Positions 44,879 through 54,448 of a stretch of 64,000 nt of DNA are shown piece after piece. Under the pieces are notes generated by a model. The model did no database searches. It was not told the DNA's origin and saw nothing but the letters and a program-made list of their open reading frames with translations. Within the stretch, counting starts at the first letter, position 1. Each line of letters starts with the position of its first letter. Origin of the DNA: Paenibacillus catalpae (lineage in GTDB: Bacteria; Bacillota; Bacilli; Paenibacillales; Paenibacillaceae); assembly GCF_900112695.1 (NCBI RefSeq), contig NZ_FOMT01000002.1:936479-1000478 (forward strand), written 5' to 3'. Made by a program: the position numbers and the translations under genes.

Positions 44879-44896
44879 TAGAAATAGAAAGTATAA

Positions 44897-44930
44897 GGTT
44901 GGGCCTGTTATCGGGACCGGCCTTTTTTTG
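44897..44930 (+). terminator. Rho-independent terminator
   Basis: Imperfect stem AAGGTTGGGCC with GGACCGGCCTT, followed by seven T, 20 bases after the stop codon. Confidence 0.65.
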
Positions 44931-45103
44931 TGGGCAGAATATGCCCTGAAGAGAGGGATATGGCGCAGCTAACGGTGAAGCTGTTTCTCCTAATAACCGA
45001 ATCTCGAAGCGAAAGCAATCATTGCGGGTGAATACGGCAGAAGATTATAATTGTATAAAAATAGAAGGCAATCTAATTGGAATTACGAGAGAGGGGCGGT
45101 AAT

Positions 45104-45688
45104 GTGAGTCAAACTGGTGTAAATCCGATCCTGATGACGATTCCTGAAAGCTTTGAAAGTGTCCGGCTTATCATTCGTGCTCCATTATATGGAGACGGAA
45201 CAGCGGTTAATGAGGCAGTCATCGAAAGCCTGGAGGAGCTGCGGCCGTGGATGCCTTGGGCAAAAGATGCTCCTACCATTGAAGAATCCGAGATTAGTAT
45301 ACGGAAATCCCGATTGGAGTTTCTGGCGCGGACTGATCTCAGACTTCTGTTGTTTCATAAAGAGACAGGACAGCTAGTCGGCAGCAGCGGCCTCCATCGG
45401 ATGGATTGGCAGGCTCGTTCATTCGAAATCGGTTATTGGGCGAGGACTTCTTATGCGGGACAAGGGTACATAACGGAGGCGGTGGAAGCCATTACGAGCT
45501 TTGCCGTTCAAGTGCTGGAGGCGAATCGGATTGAGATTCATTGTGACGCCCGTAACCAGCGCAGTGCCAAAGTAGCCGAGCGATCGGGCTTTACGCTCGA
45601 AGGCGTAATGCGTAGTCACAAATGCGCAAATGACGGCTCGCTGCGGGATACGATGATTTTCTCGAAAGTGCGCGGAGCGGAGTTTTAA
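45104..45688 (+). CDS. GNAT acetyltransferase, RimJ/RimL type
   Basis: A 194-aa N-acetyltransferase. Order: substrate region SVRLIIRAPLYGDGTAVNEAVIESLEELRPWMPWA typical of ribosomal-protein-alanine acetyltransferase relatives, core strand SFEIGYWART, acetyl-CoA pyrophosphate loop (SYAGQGYITEAV, the Q/RxxGxG/A motif) and RIEIHCDARNQRSAKVAERSGFTLEG. GTG 45104 is chosen because AGAGGGG lies about seven bases upstream; TTG 45077 and ATG 45134 are alternatives. The acceptor may be a ribosomal protein N-terminus or another amine; not predictable. Closed by a long hairpin at 45701. Confidence 0.88.
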   Translation: MSQTGVNPILMTIPESFESVRLIIRAPLYGDGTAVNEAVIESLEELRPWMPWAKDAPTIEESEISIRKSRLEFLARTDLRLLLFHKETGQLVGSSGLHRMDWQARSFEIGYWARTSYAGQGYITEAVEAITSFAVQVLEANRIEIHCDARNQRSAKVAERSGFTLEGVMRSHKCANDGSLRDTMIFSKVRGAEF

Positions 45689-45700
45689 ATGAACATTAAG

Positions 45701-45750
45701 AAACAGCGGCAGTCCAAGACTTCAAGTCCTGGTCTGCCGCTGTTTTATTT
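45701..45750. terminator. Bidirectional terminator
   Basis: AACAGCGGCAG-CCA-GACTT pairs with AGTC-TGG-CTGCCGCTGTT, with T-rich flank on the plus strand; shared by the convergent GNAT and FAD-oxidoreductase genes. Confidence 0.85.
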
Positions 45751-47095
45751 ATTTGGCAGGCGGAATGCTCTGCGGATTATTAAATACATTTTGTGGATCG
45801 TATTTCGCTTTGACTCTGCGCAGTCTAGGATAGTTTTTGCCATAGTAGACCGGACCTGAGCATTTAATGCCTTGGTCTGGCACGTTGATATACGAGCCAA
45901 CGATATAAGGCTGCAGCTTCGTGCGGGTATTCCGAGCCAACGCTATATTTCTGGCTGCATGAGACGGCTTCACCCATGAGCTGTTCCACTCGACATAGAA
46001 TTGCGGTTTGCGCCAATAGAAGGCAGTAGCTTTAGGGGCGATTTTGCGTATAGCTCCACCCCAGTTGAGGAAGTAGAATCCGGCTGGCGTTCCCGCCTCA
46101 GCCTTCTCCAAGAACTTGCGCATCGTTTTATAGGCTTTGTCAGGGAAAGGACGATTGCCAAAGCCGCTGGAGAACTGGTTGCTGTATTTTTGAGTAAGCA
46201 CCGGATCGGGAGCTAACAGAAATTTCGTGGCTTCCAGGTACGGGAGATACTTGATCGTTTTTTTCGTAGGAGTTCCAACGCTTAGAATAGGCGCTAAATA
46301 GCGGAGAGCGTCTGTTTTAGAGCCAAGATACAGGCCTAGCATACTGACGTTGCCGCCTTTTTTTGGACCGACGGATAACTCGCTGCCAAGCTTGGTGCTG
46401 GTGCCGGGAGCCCACCTTTGCCATCTCTTCACGACCGCTTCGAACTGGTCCCATGGCCAGGTTACGCTGAATACGGTAGCCTTGACCGGAGCACGCCGCA
46501 CTTTGAATTTATATTTGGTGTATACGCCAAAGTTACCGCCGCCACCTCCGCGGGAAGCCCAGAGAAGATCGGAGTTGCGTTTTTTGCTCGCCCGGATCAC
46601 TCTGCCCTTCGCATCAACCATCTCAACCGCAAGCAGATTATCGCTGATCAAACCTGTCGTCCGTTGGAGCGGACCGATGCCCCCGCCAAGCGTTATTCCG
46701 CCAATCCCAACGGATGGACTGTCACCAAAGGGGGCAATAAACCCTTGCCGCGCAAGCGTATCCACGATTCTGCCTACCTGATTTCCTGATTCTACCACAG
46801 CTGTTCTGCATTTTTTATTCAGCGTAATTTTTTTCATTTCGCTGACGTCGATAACGATGCCTCCGTTAACCTGTGAAAGATTGGTTTCCAGTGCATGTCT
46901 GCCGCTTCTTGGCCGAATAGGGACATTATTTTTGCGTGCCCATTTGATGGCGTTTGCTACATCTCGTGTTTTTTGAGCAAATACAAATACCTTGGGAAAA
47001 CGGTCCGTATGGGGATCCCAGTTCTTGCGCGCCGCATCGTAACCCGGGTCACCTTTAAAGATTACTCGCCCCGTAAGCTGTGTCTTGGATTTCAC
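45749..47095 (-). CDS. BBE-like FAD-dependent oxidoreductase
   Basis: A 448-aa flavoprotein of the FAD-binding type 4/berberine-bridge-enzyme family. PIRPRSGRHALETNLS carries the His that binds FAD covalently; the second attachment Cys of doubly linked members is replaced (FGDSPSVGIGGITLGGG has Ser where others have Cys). GGGGGNFGVYTKYKF is the family core, and the C-terminal YYGKNYPRLRRVKAKYDPQNVFNNPQSIPP is the BBE tail. Members oxidise sugars or plant-type secondary metabolites. It is strikingly Lys/Arg-rich and has no signal peptide. Start is GTG 47095, with AAGGAG eight bases upstream. Substrate unknown; no partner gene. Confidence 0.9.
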   Translation of the reverse strand: MKSKTQLTGRVIFKGDPGYDAARKNWDPHTDRFPKVFVFAQKTRDVANAIKWARKNNVPIRPRSGRHALETNLSQVNGGIVIDVSEMKKITLNKKCRTAVVESGNQVGRIVDTLARQGFIAPFGDSPSVGIGGITLGGGIGPLQRTTGLISDNLLAVEMVDAKGRVIRASKKRNSDLLWASRGGGGGNFGVYTKYKFKVRRAPVKATVFSVTWPWDQFEAVVKRWQRWAPGTSTKLGSELSVGPKKGGNVSMLGLYLGSKTDALRYLAPILSVGTPTKKTIKYLPYLEATKFLLAPDPVLTQKYSNQFSSGFGNRPFPDKAYKTMRKFLEKAEAGTPAGFYFLNWGGAIRKIAPKATAFYWRKPQFYVEWNSSWVKPSHAARNIALARNTRTKLQPYIVGSYINVPDQGIKCSGPVYYGKNYPRLRRVKAKYDPQNVFNNPQSIPPAK

Positions 47096-47320
47096 GAATC
47101 CAACTCCTTATACGTTAGTGACTATACTTACATTGCATGCAGTCCAATCATTTAGGCAGGTACCATATAACGTATGAGAGAGAGCAGTGAGGGGTATAGG
47201 CGAACATTTATTAAGGAGGATTAAAATTTTCACCTAATGAAAGTAGTGCCATGAAATTATACTCAGAGGAAGAAAAATATGGTAACCTATTTAAATGACA
47301 TAAACTGGATAGGAGTGACT

Positions 47321-48775
47321 ATGACTTTTCGCACACGTATTCTTTCTGCAGCCGGCGGACTATTTTTTCTGACCATCTTCATCTCATCCTTCGCAAACAC
47401 CTGGGGTATCTATGATTCCGCATGGAAAATGATCACAGCGTTGGTTGCAACCGTAGTTGTAACTTTGCTCGTTATCCATTGGGCTACCACTCGTTTGAGC
47501 CGGAAAATGTTCCTTATCGTATTCCTCTTGCTTGGATTGGCTTGCCGGGTGGCTTGGATCATATGGAATCCGGCATCGCCGGAATCGGACTTCCTCTTTA
47601 TGTATACGGCGGCTCAAGAAGCGGCCTCGGGGAATTTTGCTTTCAGCGATTCGGCCTACTATATCAGCTTCCCTTATCAGCTTGGCTTTACGATGTATGA
47701 AGCGGCAGTCATTAAGCTGTTTGGCAATCATCTAATTATTTTTAAGCTGTTAAATGCCTTGTTCAGCATCGGGACGGCGGTTGCTCTATATCTTTCAGCC
47801 TCAAAGGTGTTTCATGAGAGCTGCGGCAGAATTGCTGCAATGGTGTATCTCTTTTATATTCCGAATATCATCATGTGTTCGGTGTTAACAAACCAGCATT
47901 TATCGGTGTTTTTATTTTTATTAGGAAGTCTCCTGCTGTTAAGGGGGAAAGATTCGGTTAGCTACTGGCTGTTGGCCGGGTTAGCTATAGGTCTTGGTCA
48001 TCTTATACGTCCAGTTGGGATTGTGTATTTGGCAGGCGTTGTTTTGTTTGTACTATTAATAATAGGGCAGCAATGGCGTGGGCCTATAAAAAGGCAGGCA
48101 GCCGTAACGGCGGGCAAGCTTGGTGCCGTAATTGTTATGTATTACTTGGTTCAGCTGCTTGCCAGCACTACACTGATCTCGTCCGGTGTCACCCAGCATT
48201 CGTTATTTGACGGAGATAAATATTGGAAGTTTATGGTTGGCCTTAATGCGGAGAAGAACGGCAGTTGGAATTTAGAAGATGCCAACTACACAAAGCAATA
48301 TGCATTTGGTGAAGAGCGTCACAAGGCTGAGCTTTCCAAAATCAAAGAGCGTCTTGAAAACAAGTCTGAGCTGACGGCACTCCTCGGCAGGAAGCTTGTC
48401 ACCATGTGGGGTTCTCCGGATTCCTCCCCTTATTGGAGCTTGCGGGGACTGGACAAGTGGGAGCTGGAGCAAAAGCTAAATCAATGGGAAGGTCCTATGT
48501 ATGCGCTGATGTGCGCTTTTGGCGTTGTCAGTATGATAGCTTTATGGAGAACGGGCAACGACGGGGGTGAGGTTTTGTTGTACCTGTTCCTGTTGCTGCT
48601 CTATGTCGGAGCGCATTTGCTCGTCGAGAATCAGCCGCGTTACAGGCTGGATTTTGTGCCTGTACTGATTCTTTTGCAAAGCTATGGGGCTTACCAGATA
48701 GGTAGCTGGATGCAAGGAAGAAGATCCGCGACTTTGGACAAGAGCTGGAAAGGGGAACGCGGAGTTGGGATTTAG
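47321..48775 (+). CDS. Membrane glycosyltransferase, ArnT/PMT (GT39)-like
   Basis: A 484-aa integral membrane protein with about ten to twelve TM segments. Near the N-terminus the loop PASPESDFLFMYTAAQEAASGNFAF contains the SD/DE-type acidic pair of GT-C glycosyltransferases in the first extracytoplasmic loop; LGHLIRPVGIVYLAGVVLF and the C-terminal ENQPRYRLDFVPVLILL (RY motif) are also typical. These enzymes move sugars from lipid carriers to proteins or lipids on the outer face. ATG 47321 follows AGGAGT by six bases; an in-frame ATG at 47279 is less likely. Stand-alone, acceptor unknown. Confidence 0.8.
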   Translation: MTFRTRILSAAGGLFFLTIFISSFANTWGIYDSAWKMITALVATVVVTLLVIHWATTRLSRKMFLIVFLLLGLACRVAWIIWNPASPESDFLFMYTAAQEAASGNFAFSDSAYYISFPYQLGFTMYEAAVIKLFGNHLIIFKLLNALFSIGTAVALYLSASKVFHESCGRIAAMVYLFYIPNIIMCSVLTNQHLSVFLFLLGSLLLLRGKDSVSYWLLAGLAIGLGHLIRPVGIVYLAGVVLFVLLIIGQQWRGPIKRQAAVTAGKLGAVIVMYYLVQLLASTTLISSGVTQHSLFDGDKYWKFMVGLNAEKNGSWNLEDANYTKQYAFGEERHKAELSKIKERLENKSELTALLGRKLVTMWGSPDSSPYWSLRGLDKWELEQKLNQWEGPMYALMCAFGVVSMIALWRTGNDGGEVLLYLFLLLLYVGAHLLVENQPRYRLDFVPVLILLQSYGAYQIGSWMQGRRSATLDKSWKGERGVGI

Positions 48776-48942
48776 ACATAATCCTTTTTTTTCGAGCATA
48801 TACGTATGAGATTCAAGTTTGGACTAATGAAGGGATTTTCTATTTCGATTGGACAGCTGGAGATAAGAGTTTAGTAGGACAGACTTAATCATAGAACATT
48901 TTAAGGAGAGTATGATTCCAATTGCAAAATCAGGAGATATTT

Positions 48943-49176
48943 ATGAAAGGTTATTTAAATCGAGGAATTAAGCTAACTTTTCTCGATAATTCAAATGTAA
49001 TAGGGATATATTTAGATTATTATTATTTTAATAATGTTATAGTTATTATGCCACATGATGCTGGTGATGATACAAGGCTTTTAGCTCCATTGAGTTCTAT
49101 TAAGATGATTGAACCTTGGGATCTTGAGAAAAGAGATTATTTAGATGGGGTAGACAGCAATTTAGTCGAAGAGTAA
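48943..49176 (+). CDS. Small hypothetical protein in AT-rich island, 77 aa
   Basis: A 77-aa acidic protein (KLTFLDNSNVIGIYLDYYYF, then LLAPLSSIKMIEPWDLEKRDY) with a beta-rich pattern and no signal peptide. It may start at ATG 48943 (CAGGAG seven bases upstream) or at TTG 48922 after AAGGAGAG. It is by far the most AT-rich gene in the window, with codons ending in A/T almost throughout, unlike its neighbours, which suggests recent acquisition. Flanking DNA contains coding-like fragments. The pattern LxPLSSIKMIE is reminiscent of small immunity- or Sm-like folds, but I do not recognise the family. Confidence 0.6.
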   Translation: MKGYLNRGIKLTFLDNSNVIGIYLDYYYFNNVIVIMPHDAGDDTRLLAPLSSIKMIEPWDLEKRDYLDGVDSNLVEE

Positions 49177-49548
49177 GGAATATCGGTACAAAATACAGTA
49201 AATAGGATGCCATTAGGCAGCTTATTTTGAAAGATGCACAAATAGTAAATAAATCTAATAGATATAGAGCTTATACAATAAAGTTCAAGGATAGTAATGG
49301 AAAAGCGAGCTTGGGGGACGACAATTTTCAAGGTCTTTTTTTATACCCAACCTAGTGCCAAATGAATCAGGTGGCTTATTCCATGTATTTTTTAAAAATG
49401 ATTATTAAATTAGTTTAAAGAAAACATGATGACTTAACTGATTTTACAAAGATATACATCATTCCATTATAAAGAAAACTAAGCTGACCCCAACTGTTAA
49501 TTGGTGTCAGCTTAGTTTAAGTTGAATTTATGAAGCAGGTATTATTCT
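49177..49548. other. AT-rich intergenic region with probable gene remnant
   Basis: Very AT-rich DNA continuing the island from about 48780. A 42-codon frame from TTG 49227 to the stop at 49353-49355 reads LKDAQIVNKSNRYRAYTIKF and onward to GLFLYPT, which looks protein-like but has no start with a Shine-Dalgarno site; it may be a truncated gene. The yhbH terminator lies at 49483-49527. Confidence 0.3.
49483..49527 (-). terminator. Terminator of yhbH
   Basis: AAACTAAGCTGAC-CCA pairs with TGG-GTCAGCTTAGTTT; on the minus strand it is followed by T-rich sequence (TTTTCTTTAT). Confidence 0.8.
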
Positions 49549-50712
49549 TTACCCTACAACGCCTTCCCGCTTGCGGAAGAACGACTTCAGGGCGTTATAT
49601 ACTTCGCCTTTCTCGCGAATGACGTAGTACATGAAATGGTTCATGTTAATATGCTTATACGCGGACATGAGCGTACTCGAGCGGTTGTACTGGTTCACTT
49701 CGCCGTAGCCGAACAGGTTGGAGCGCTTGAGCAGCTCGCCGATCAGCTTGACGCAGCGTTCGTTGTCGCTCGTCAGGTTGTCGCCGTCGGAGAAGTGGAA
49801 CGGGTAGATGTTGTACATGCTTGGCGAGAACCGGCTGTCGATAATCTCGAGCGCTTTGATATAAGCAGACGAGCAGATCGTGCCGCCGCTTTCGCCGCGG
49901 GTGAAGAATTCTTCTTCGGTTACTTCTTTGGCCTCGGTATGATGCGCTATGAATACGATTTCGACTTTCTCGTATTGATGCCGCAGGAAGCGGGTCATCC
50001 AGAAGAAGAACGAACGGGCGACGTACTTCTCGAAGGATCCCATGGAACCTGACGTATCCATCATGGCGAGAATAACCGCATTCGACTGAGGACGCACAAT
50101 TTCCTCCCAGGTTTTATAGCGCAGGTCATCCGGCGAGATGCCGTGGATGCCCGGCGTGCCTGAGGTGGCGTTACGCCGCAGGTTTTCCATGATCGTCCGC
50201 TTCTTGTCGATGTTCGACATGATGCCTTTTTTGCGGATATCGTTGAACCGGATTTCTTTCGTTTCGAGCTGATCCTTATCCTTCTGGCGAAGGAACGGCA
50301 GCTCCAGCTCCTCGAACAGCATCGTCTCCAGCTCTGCCAGACTGATCTCCGCTTCGATAACATCCTCGCCGGGCTGATCGCCAGCGCCTTCGCCCTTCCC
50401 GGGACCCTTGGCTGCTTGCGGATCGACGCCTAGCACGTCGCCGACCTGGCTGTCACCGTCTCCTTGACCTACATGTTTATTTTTATTGTAGTTATACACA
50501 AATCGGAATTCGTCAAGGCTCCGAATCGGCACTTTGATTACTTGCTTGCCGTCAGACATGACAATGCTTTCTTCAGACACGAGATCGGGTAAGTTTTGTT
50601 TGATGGCTTCCCGGACCTTTTGCTGGTGCCTGGCTTGATCCTGGTAGCCTTTGCGATGCAGCGACCAATCCTCCTGAGATACAACAAACAGTCTATCTTC
50701 TGCTGAACCCAT
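49549..50712 (-). CDS. yhbH: Sporulation protein YhbH (DUF444, VWA-like)
   Basis: A 387-aa protein of the YhbH/YeaH family, linked to sporulation in Bacillus and to the PrkA/SpoVR system. The N-terminus ([43 protein letters not shown]) is highly typical; a Gly/Asp-rich segment (about 95-125) follows; the C-terminal half contains a VWA-like fold with the metal-site motif [27 protein letters not shown] 50712 has GGAGGT eight bases upstream. A sigma-E-like promoter at 50751-50780 shares spacing and -35 box with the one before spoVR. It stands alone. Confidence 0.95.
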   Translation of the reverse strand: MGSAEDRLFVVSQEDWSLHRKGYQDQARHQQKVREAIKQNLPDLVSEESIVMSDGKQVIKVPIRSLDEFRFVYNYNKNKHVGQGDGDSQVGDVLGVDPQAAKGPGKGEGAGDQPGEDVIEAEISLAELETMLFEELELPFLRQKDKDQLETKEIRFNDIRKKGIMSNIDKKRTIMENLRRNATSGTPGIHGISPDDLRYKTWEEIVRPQSNAVILAMMDTSGSMGSFEKYVARSFFFWMTRFLRHQYEKVEIVFIAHHTEAKEVTEEEFFTRGESGGTICSSAYIKALEIIDSRFSPSMYNIYPFHFSDGDNLTSDNERCVKLIGELLKRSNLFGYGEVNQYNRSSTLMSAYKHINMNHFMYYVIREKGEVYNALKSFFRKREGVVG

Positions 50713-50750
50713 TTCGGAGCACCTCCTTGCACAGTTTTTTGGGTTTGTTA

Positions 50751-50780
50751 TTCAATATATTCAAGTCCTCCCCGGATATG
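50751..50780 (-). promoter_or_regulatory. Sigma-E-like promoter of yhbH
   Basis: On the minus strand CATATCC (50780-50774), 14-base spacer, TATATTGAA (50759-50751). The -35 box and spacer length equal those before spoVR (5814-5844); the -10 is a weaker match to CATACANNT. Confidence 0.4.
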
Positions 50781-50924
50781 TGAAGCAAAAGTTGCCCGAT
50801 TCTAGCAAACTTCCAGATAATTCGCCAAAATCTAACATGGACAGTCCCTTTATAATGGGAAGAAATCGGCTCGCTTTATCGGTTATAATGTACTTTACAT
50901 ATGTAAGTGCGAAAGGGGAACAAC

Positions 50925-52493
50925 ATGTCAAACTACTGCAAGCTGCTGATTGTTGATGACGAAGCCTTGATACGGCAAGGCATCAAGCACTACATGAATT
51001 GGGAGCAGGAAGGCTTTCAGATCGTAGGAGAGGCTTCGAACGGGAAAGAGGCGCTTGAGCTTATCGCGGAGCTGCAGCCGCATATTGTGCTGACGGATCT
51101 TGTCATGCCGATCATGGACGGCGAAGAGCTGACTCGGCAAATCAAGCTGCAATACCCGGATATTGAAGTGATTGTCCTTAGCAGTTTTGGAGATTTCGAT
51201 TACGTGCGTTCCACCTTCCAGAGTGGCGTACGAGACTATATATTAAAGCCCAAACTCGACACAGGTCACATGCTGAATGTGCTGAAAGCCGTTGCCGATA
51301 AAATACCGTCTTTACATGGCGATGAGCAGGCGGTGAATCAGGGGCCATCCCTTGACTTTGTCTTAGAGAAGCTGCTATCCGGTTACGAGATGGACGACCA
51401 GCAGATCAAGACAGAGCTGGCCGATCATTTTCCTCATAGCGCCTTCTGCCTTCTTGGCGTCGATCTGCGCGGGAGGACGATCTCGAAGGAGCAGGTGAAT
51501 GCGATCCGGCAAACGATGCTGGATGAACTGGACAAGCAGGCATTGCATGCCGATCAGCTGGTGTACCATGTGCTGAAAGCAGAAGCGCCAATGATTATGC
51601 TCCTCCTCAATTTGGACTATACGATGCTGAGTCTGCTGCCCTACTGGGGGAGGACGATGGCCAGCTCCATTGATCAGGTGAAGCTGGATGTGGCTGTTGT
51701 GGTTAGCGAGCCTTTTTCGGCGATTACCGAGCTTGAGCAAGCGCACAAGACCAGTCTGCTGAAAATGATGGACTACGCCTTTTATTTCCCGGACAAGCAT
51801 CTGCTGTTGTTCCATGAGTTCCCGGAAACGGTACAGGCTGCGGAGCCTTTTAACCTAAACAGCTTCACGGAATCCTTCAAGCGCGAACGGTTTGACACGG
51901 CGTTTGATTATTTGCACGAGCATCTCGAATTGTTCAAAACGAACTATACGACGGATGTATTTGAATTCAAGTCCTTCCTAAGCAACGTTATTTTTAATAT
52001 TACGGTACTTCTGGGCAATATGAACTACAGCACACAGCAGCTGGAGACGAAGAAATACTATTATTTCAAAGCGATCGAAGAATCCCGGAATGCGAATGCG
52101 GCAGCGGAGCTGCTGACGGAATTTATTGAGGAGGCGAAGCTCTGCATCGCCGAGAAAGCCGAGCAGTCCGGCAATGCCAATATGAAGCGGCTGCTCGATT
52201 ATATTCATGAGCATTATGCAGAGTCGCTTAATTTGACGGAGATGGCAAAGCATTTTCATTTTAACCCGTCGTATTTGTCGAGCTATTTCTCTACCCATCA
52301 TAACGAAGGCTTTGTAGATTACCTTCACAGGGTGAGACTGGAGAAAGCATCGGAGCTGCTGCGCGCGGGAGAAGCTTCAATATCGGAGATCAGCGGGATG
52401 GTCGGCTATTCGGATCACAGCTATTTCTGCAAAGTGTTCAAGAAGCATACCGGCTTATCGCCAAGCCGCTACCGGCAACAATCCCTAAGATGA
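50925..52493 (+). CDS. YesN-type response regulator (receiver plus AraC HTH)
   Basis: A 522-aa response regulator. Receiver 1-125 with D11/D12, phospho-acceptor Asp58 in IVLTDLVMP and Lys in YILKPKLD; a long variable middle; and a C-terminal AraC HTH (about 420-522) with LNLTEMAKHFHFNPSYLSSYF and ISEISGMVGYSDHSYFCKVFKKHTGLSPSRYR. ATG 50925 is preferred to 50907 because AAGGGGAA lies just upstream. It is followed 4 bases later by its cognate YesM-type kinase and then a sugar importer plus beta-galactosidase, so it is the likely activator of that operon. Gene order is regulator first, kinase second, opposite to the system at 5940. Confidence 0.94.
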   Translation: MSNYCKLLIVDDEALIRQGIKHYMNWEQEGFQIVGEASNGKEALELIAELQPHIVLTDLVMPIMDGEELTRQIKLQYPDIEVIVLSSFGDFDYVRSTFQSGVRDYILKPKLDTGHMLNVLKAVADKIPSLHGDEQAVNQGPSLDFVLEKLLSGYEMDDQQIKTELADHFPHSAFCLLGVDLRGRTISKEQVNAIRQTMLDELDKQALHADQLVYHVLKAEAPMIMLLLNLDYTMLSLLPYWGRTMASSIDQVKLDVAVVVSEPFSAITELEQAHKTSLLKMMDYAFYFPDKHLLLFHEFPETVQAAEPFNLNSFTESFKRERFDTAFDYLHEHLELFKTNYTTDVFEFKSFLSNVIFNITVLLGNMNYSTQQLETKKYYYFKAIEESRNANAAAELLTEFIEEAKLCIAEKAEQSGNANMKRLLDYIHEHYAESLNLTEMAKHFHFNPSYLSSYFSTHHNEGFVDYLHRVRLEKASELLRAGEASISEISGMVGYSDHSYFCKVFKKHTGLSPSRYRQQSLR

Positions 52494-52497
52494 GTGA

Positions 52498-54288
52498 GTG
52501 ATAGCTTTGAGAAATGTACTCGACCGATTCAAATATAACGGCTTGTTCGTCAAGATGTTTATCATTATGGTGGCGAGCATCGTGGCCGTATCTATTACAG
52601 CGACATGGACGACGATGAACGTGTCCGGACGCGTCTTTATGGAAACCTTCAGCATTACGAATTCGAAGATCATCGCGCAGATCAGAACCGGCATGGACTC
52701 TTTCAATTATTCCATTGTCCTTACCTCGAACAAAATAGCCCAAAGCGGAACGATCAGGCAGTTTCTGACGGAGGGAGGCGGCGACTCGAGCACCATGGTG
52801 GGCAGCTACTTTCAGATGGGACAGCAGATGAACCGGATTCGCTCCAGTGTGGACGCCTATGAGGTAGGGATTACGGTAACGGGTGTTAACGGCCGCCGTT
52901 ACTCGACAGACCGTTCATACTGGCCGGTACCCGATGACGCGCTTGCGAACCATCCCATAACGAAACGTTCGCTCGCCGAACCCCGCAAGTTGATGTATTC
53001 CTATGACGATGCGGAAGTCTCCGGAACTCCGGGCATAGAACCAACAATCATTGCATCCAAAGCACTCGTTGACCGAAGCGGCGCGGTTTACGGCATGGTG
53101 TATTTTGCTGTACGCGAGCCTTACTTCGCCCGGTTCTATGACAGCAACACGAGTCTCGGGAATGATGTAGCCGTTATGGACAAACGAGGGACGATTGTGT
53201 CCTCGAACCGGAATGATTGGATCGGACAGCGTTCTCCCGATCTTCTTCAGTATGCCATGGAGATTGATGAGAAGAATCTGGATTACAAAAATGCCGATAT
53301 TATGGGCAAGGACCATCTTCTCTTGTCGGAGCATATTGCCGGATTAGATCTGTATATGGTCAATGTTATCGATAAGAAGAAGGTCCTGGGTCAATTGACG
53401 GATACGAAGCAGATTGCCTTGCTTGTAATGGCCATTATAGCCGCAGCGGTTATTATTGTTTTCTTAATCTCGAGCCGCATGACCAAATCTTTGACCCGGC
53501 TTGTAAAACAGATCTCAACGATCTCCAAGTATGAGTTCGACCGTCATGTGAAGGTAGACGGCAGCTATGAGACACGGCAGCTTGGCATTGCTTTTAACGC
53601 GATGATCGATGAGCTGAATGACTATGTCAGCAAGCTTGTAGAGACGCAGAAGCAGCAGCGCAACGCGGAGCTGGAAGCGCTGCAGCAGCAGATTAATCCT
53701 CATTTTCTATATAATACGCTCGCGTCTGTTAAATTCATGGTGCAGCAGGGCAATAAGGAAAAAGCAGCCGAAACGATTAATGCGCTGATCTCCCTGCTTC
53801 AGAACGCCATTGGCAACGTCAGCGAAATGATTACGGTACAGCAAGAGCTGGATAATATGAAGAATTATGTATTCATCAATCAGGTGCGGTACGGCGAGCG
53901 GATTCGCGTCAGCTATTTCATTACGCCGGATTGTCTGGAATACCGGATTCCGAAGCTGATGATCCAGCCTTTTATCGAGAACGCGTTCTTCCATGCTTTT
54001 AATGAGAAATCGGAAGGTTATATTTACATTATGGTCGCTCAGGAAGGCTCTTCATTGGTCTGTGAAGTTGTCGATAACGGCGATGGCATGAACATTAACG
54101 GAGGAATTCCTAAGCAGGTGAGCAAACGTCAGTTGTTCAGCGGCATTGGTGTTCGCAATGTAAATGACCGGATTAAATTGTTGTTTGGGGAAGAATACGG
54201 CGTGACCATTACAAGCGAGATAGGGGAGGGTACCCGGGTAAAAATCCGGATTCCGCTGCTTCAATCTAATAATGATCCAAATTTCTAA
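52498..54288 (+). CDS. YesM-type sensor histidine kinase
   Basis: A 596-aa membrane kinase: TM1 about 17-38, a large extracellular dCache-like sensor (about 40-295), TM2 about 300-322, HAMP, then His-kinase with phospho-acceptor His402 in QINPHFLYNTLASVK and HATPase with NAFFHAF (N box), VDNGDGM (G1) and GIGVRNVNDRI (G2). It is 4 bases downstream of the response regulator, so translationally linked. The start is GTG 52498; TTG 52507 is an alternative. It probably senses a galactan- or galactose-derived sugar, perhaps through the binding protein encoded next. This sensing role is inferred. Confidence 0.93.
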   Translation: MIALRNVLDRFKYNGLFVKMFIIMVASIVAVSITATWTTMNVSGRVFMETFSITNSKIIAQIRTGMDSFNYSIVLTSNKIAQSGTIRQFLTEGGGDSSTMVGSYFQMGQQMNRIRSSVDAYEVGITVTGVNGRRYSTDRSYWPVPDDALANHPITKRSLAEPRKLMYSYDDAEVSGTPGIEPTIIASKALVDRSGAVYGMVYFAVREPYFARFYDSNTSLGNDVAVMDKRGTIVSSNRNDWIGQRSPDLLQYAMEIDEKNLDYKNADIMGKDHLLLSEHIAGLDLYMVNVIDKKKVLGQLTDTKQIALLVMAIIAAAVIIVFLISSRMTKSLTRLVKQISTISKYEFDRHVKVDGSYETRQLGIAFNAMIDELNDYVSKLVETQKQQRNAELEALQQQINPHFLYNTLASVKFMVQQGNKEKAAETINALISLLQNAIGNVSEMITVQQELDNMKNYVFINQVRYGERIRVSYFITPDCLEYRIPKLMIQPFIENAFFHAFNEKSEGYIYIMVAQEGSSLVCEVVDNGDGMNINGGIPKQVSKRQLFSGIGVRNVNDRIKLLFGEEYGVTITSEIGEGTRVKIRIPLLQSNNDPNF

Positions 54289-54405
54289 AGATTGTCCTAG
54301 TGCGAATAGACCACTTTCAAGCAACTCATAATAATATGACAATTCGTTGTAAAGATCGTTCTAACGAGCGCAATGGTGGGAATGCTATCATTAAAATCGT
54401 AAGAC

Positions 54406-54419
54406 GGAAAACGCTTACA
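54406..54419 (+). promoter_or_regulatory. Candidate cre (CcpA) site
   Basis: GGAAAACGCTTACA matches the cre consensus TGWAANCGNTNWCA at 13 of 14 positions. It lies 30 bases before the binding-protein start codon. This would put the sugar importer and beta-galactosidase under carbon catabolite repression. Confidence 0.6.
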
Positions 54420-54448
54420 ACACACATACAGATACGGAGGTCTTGAAA

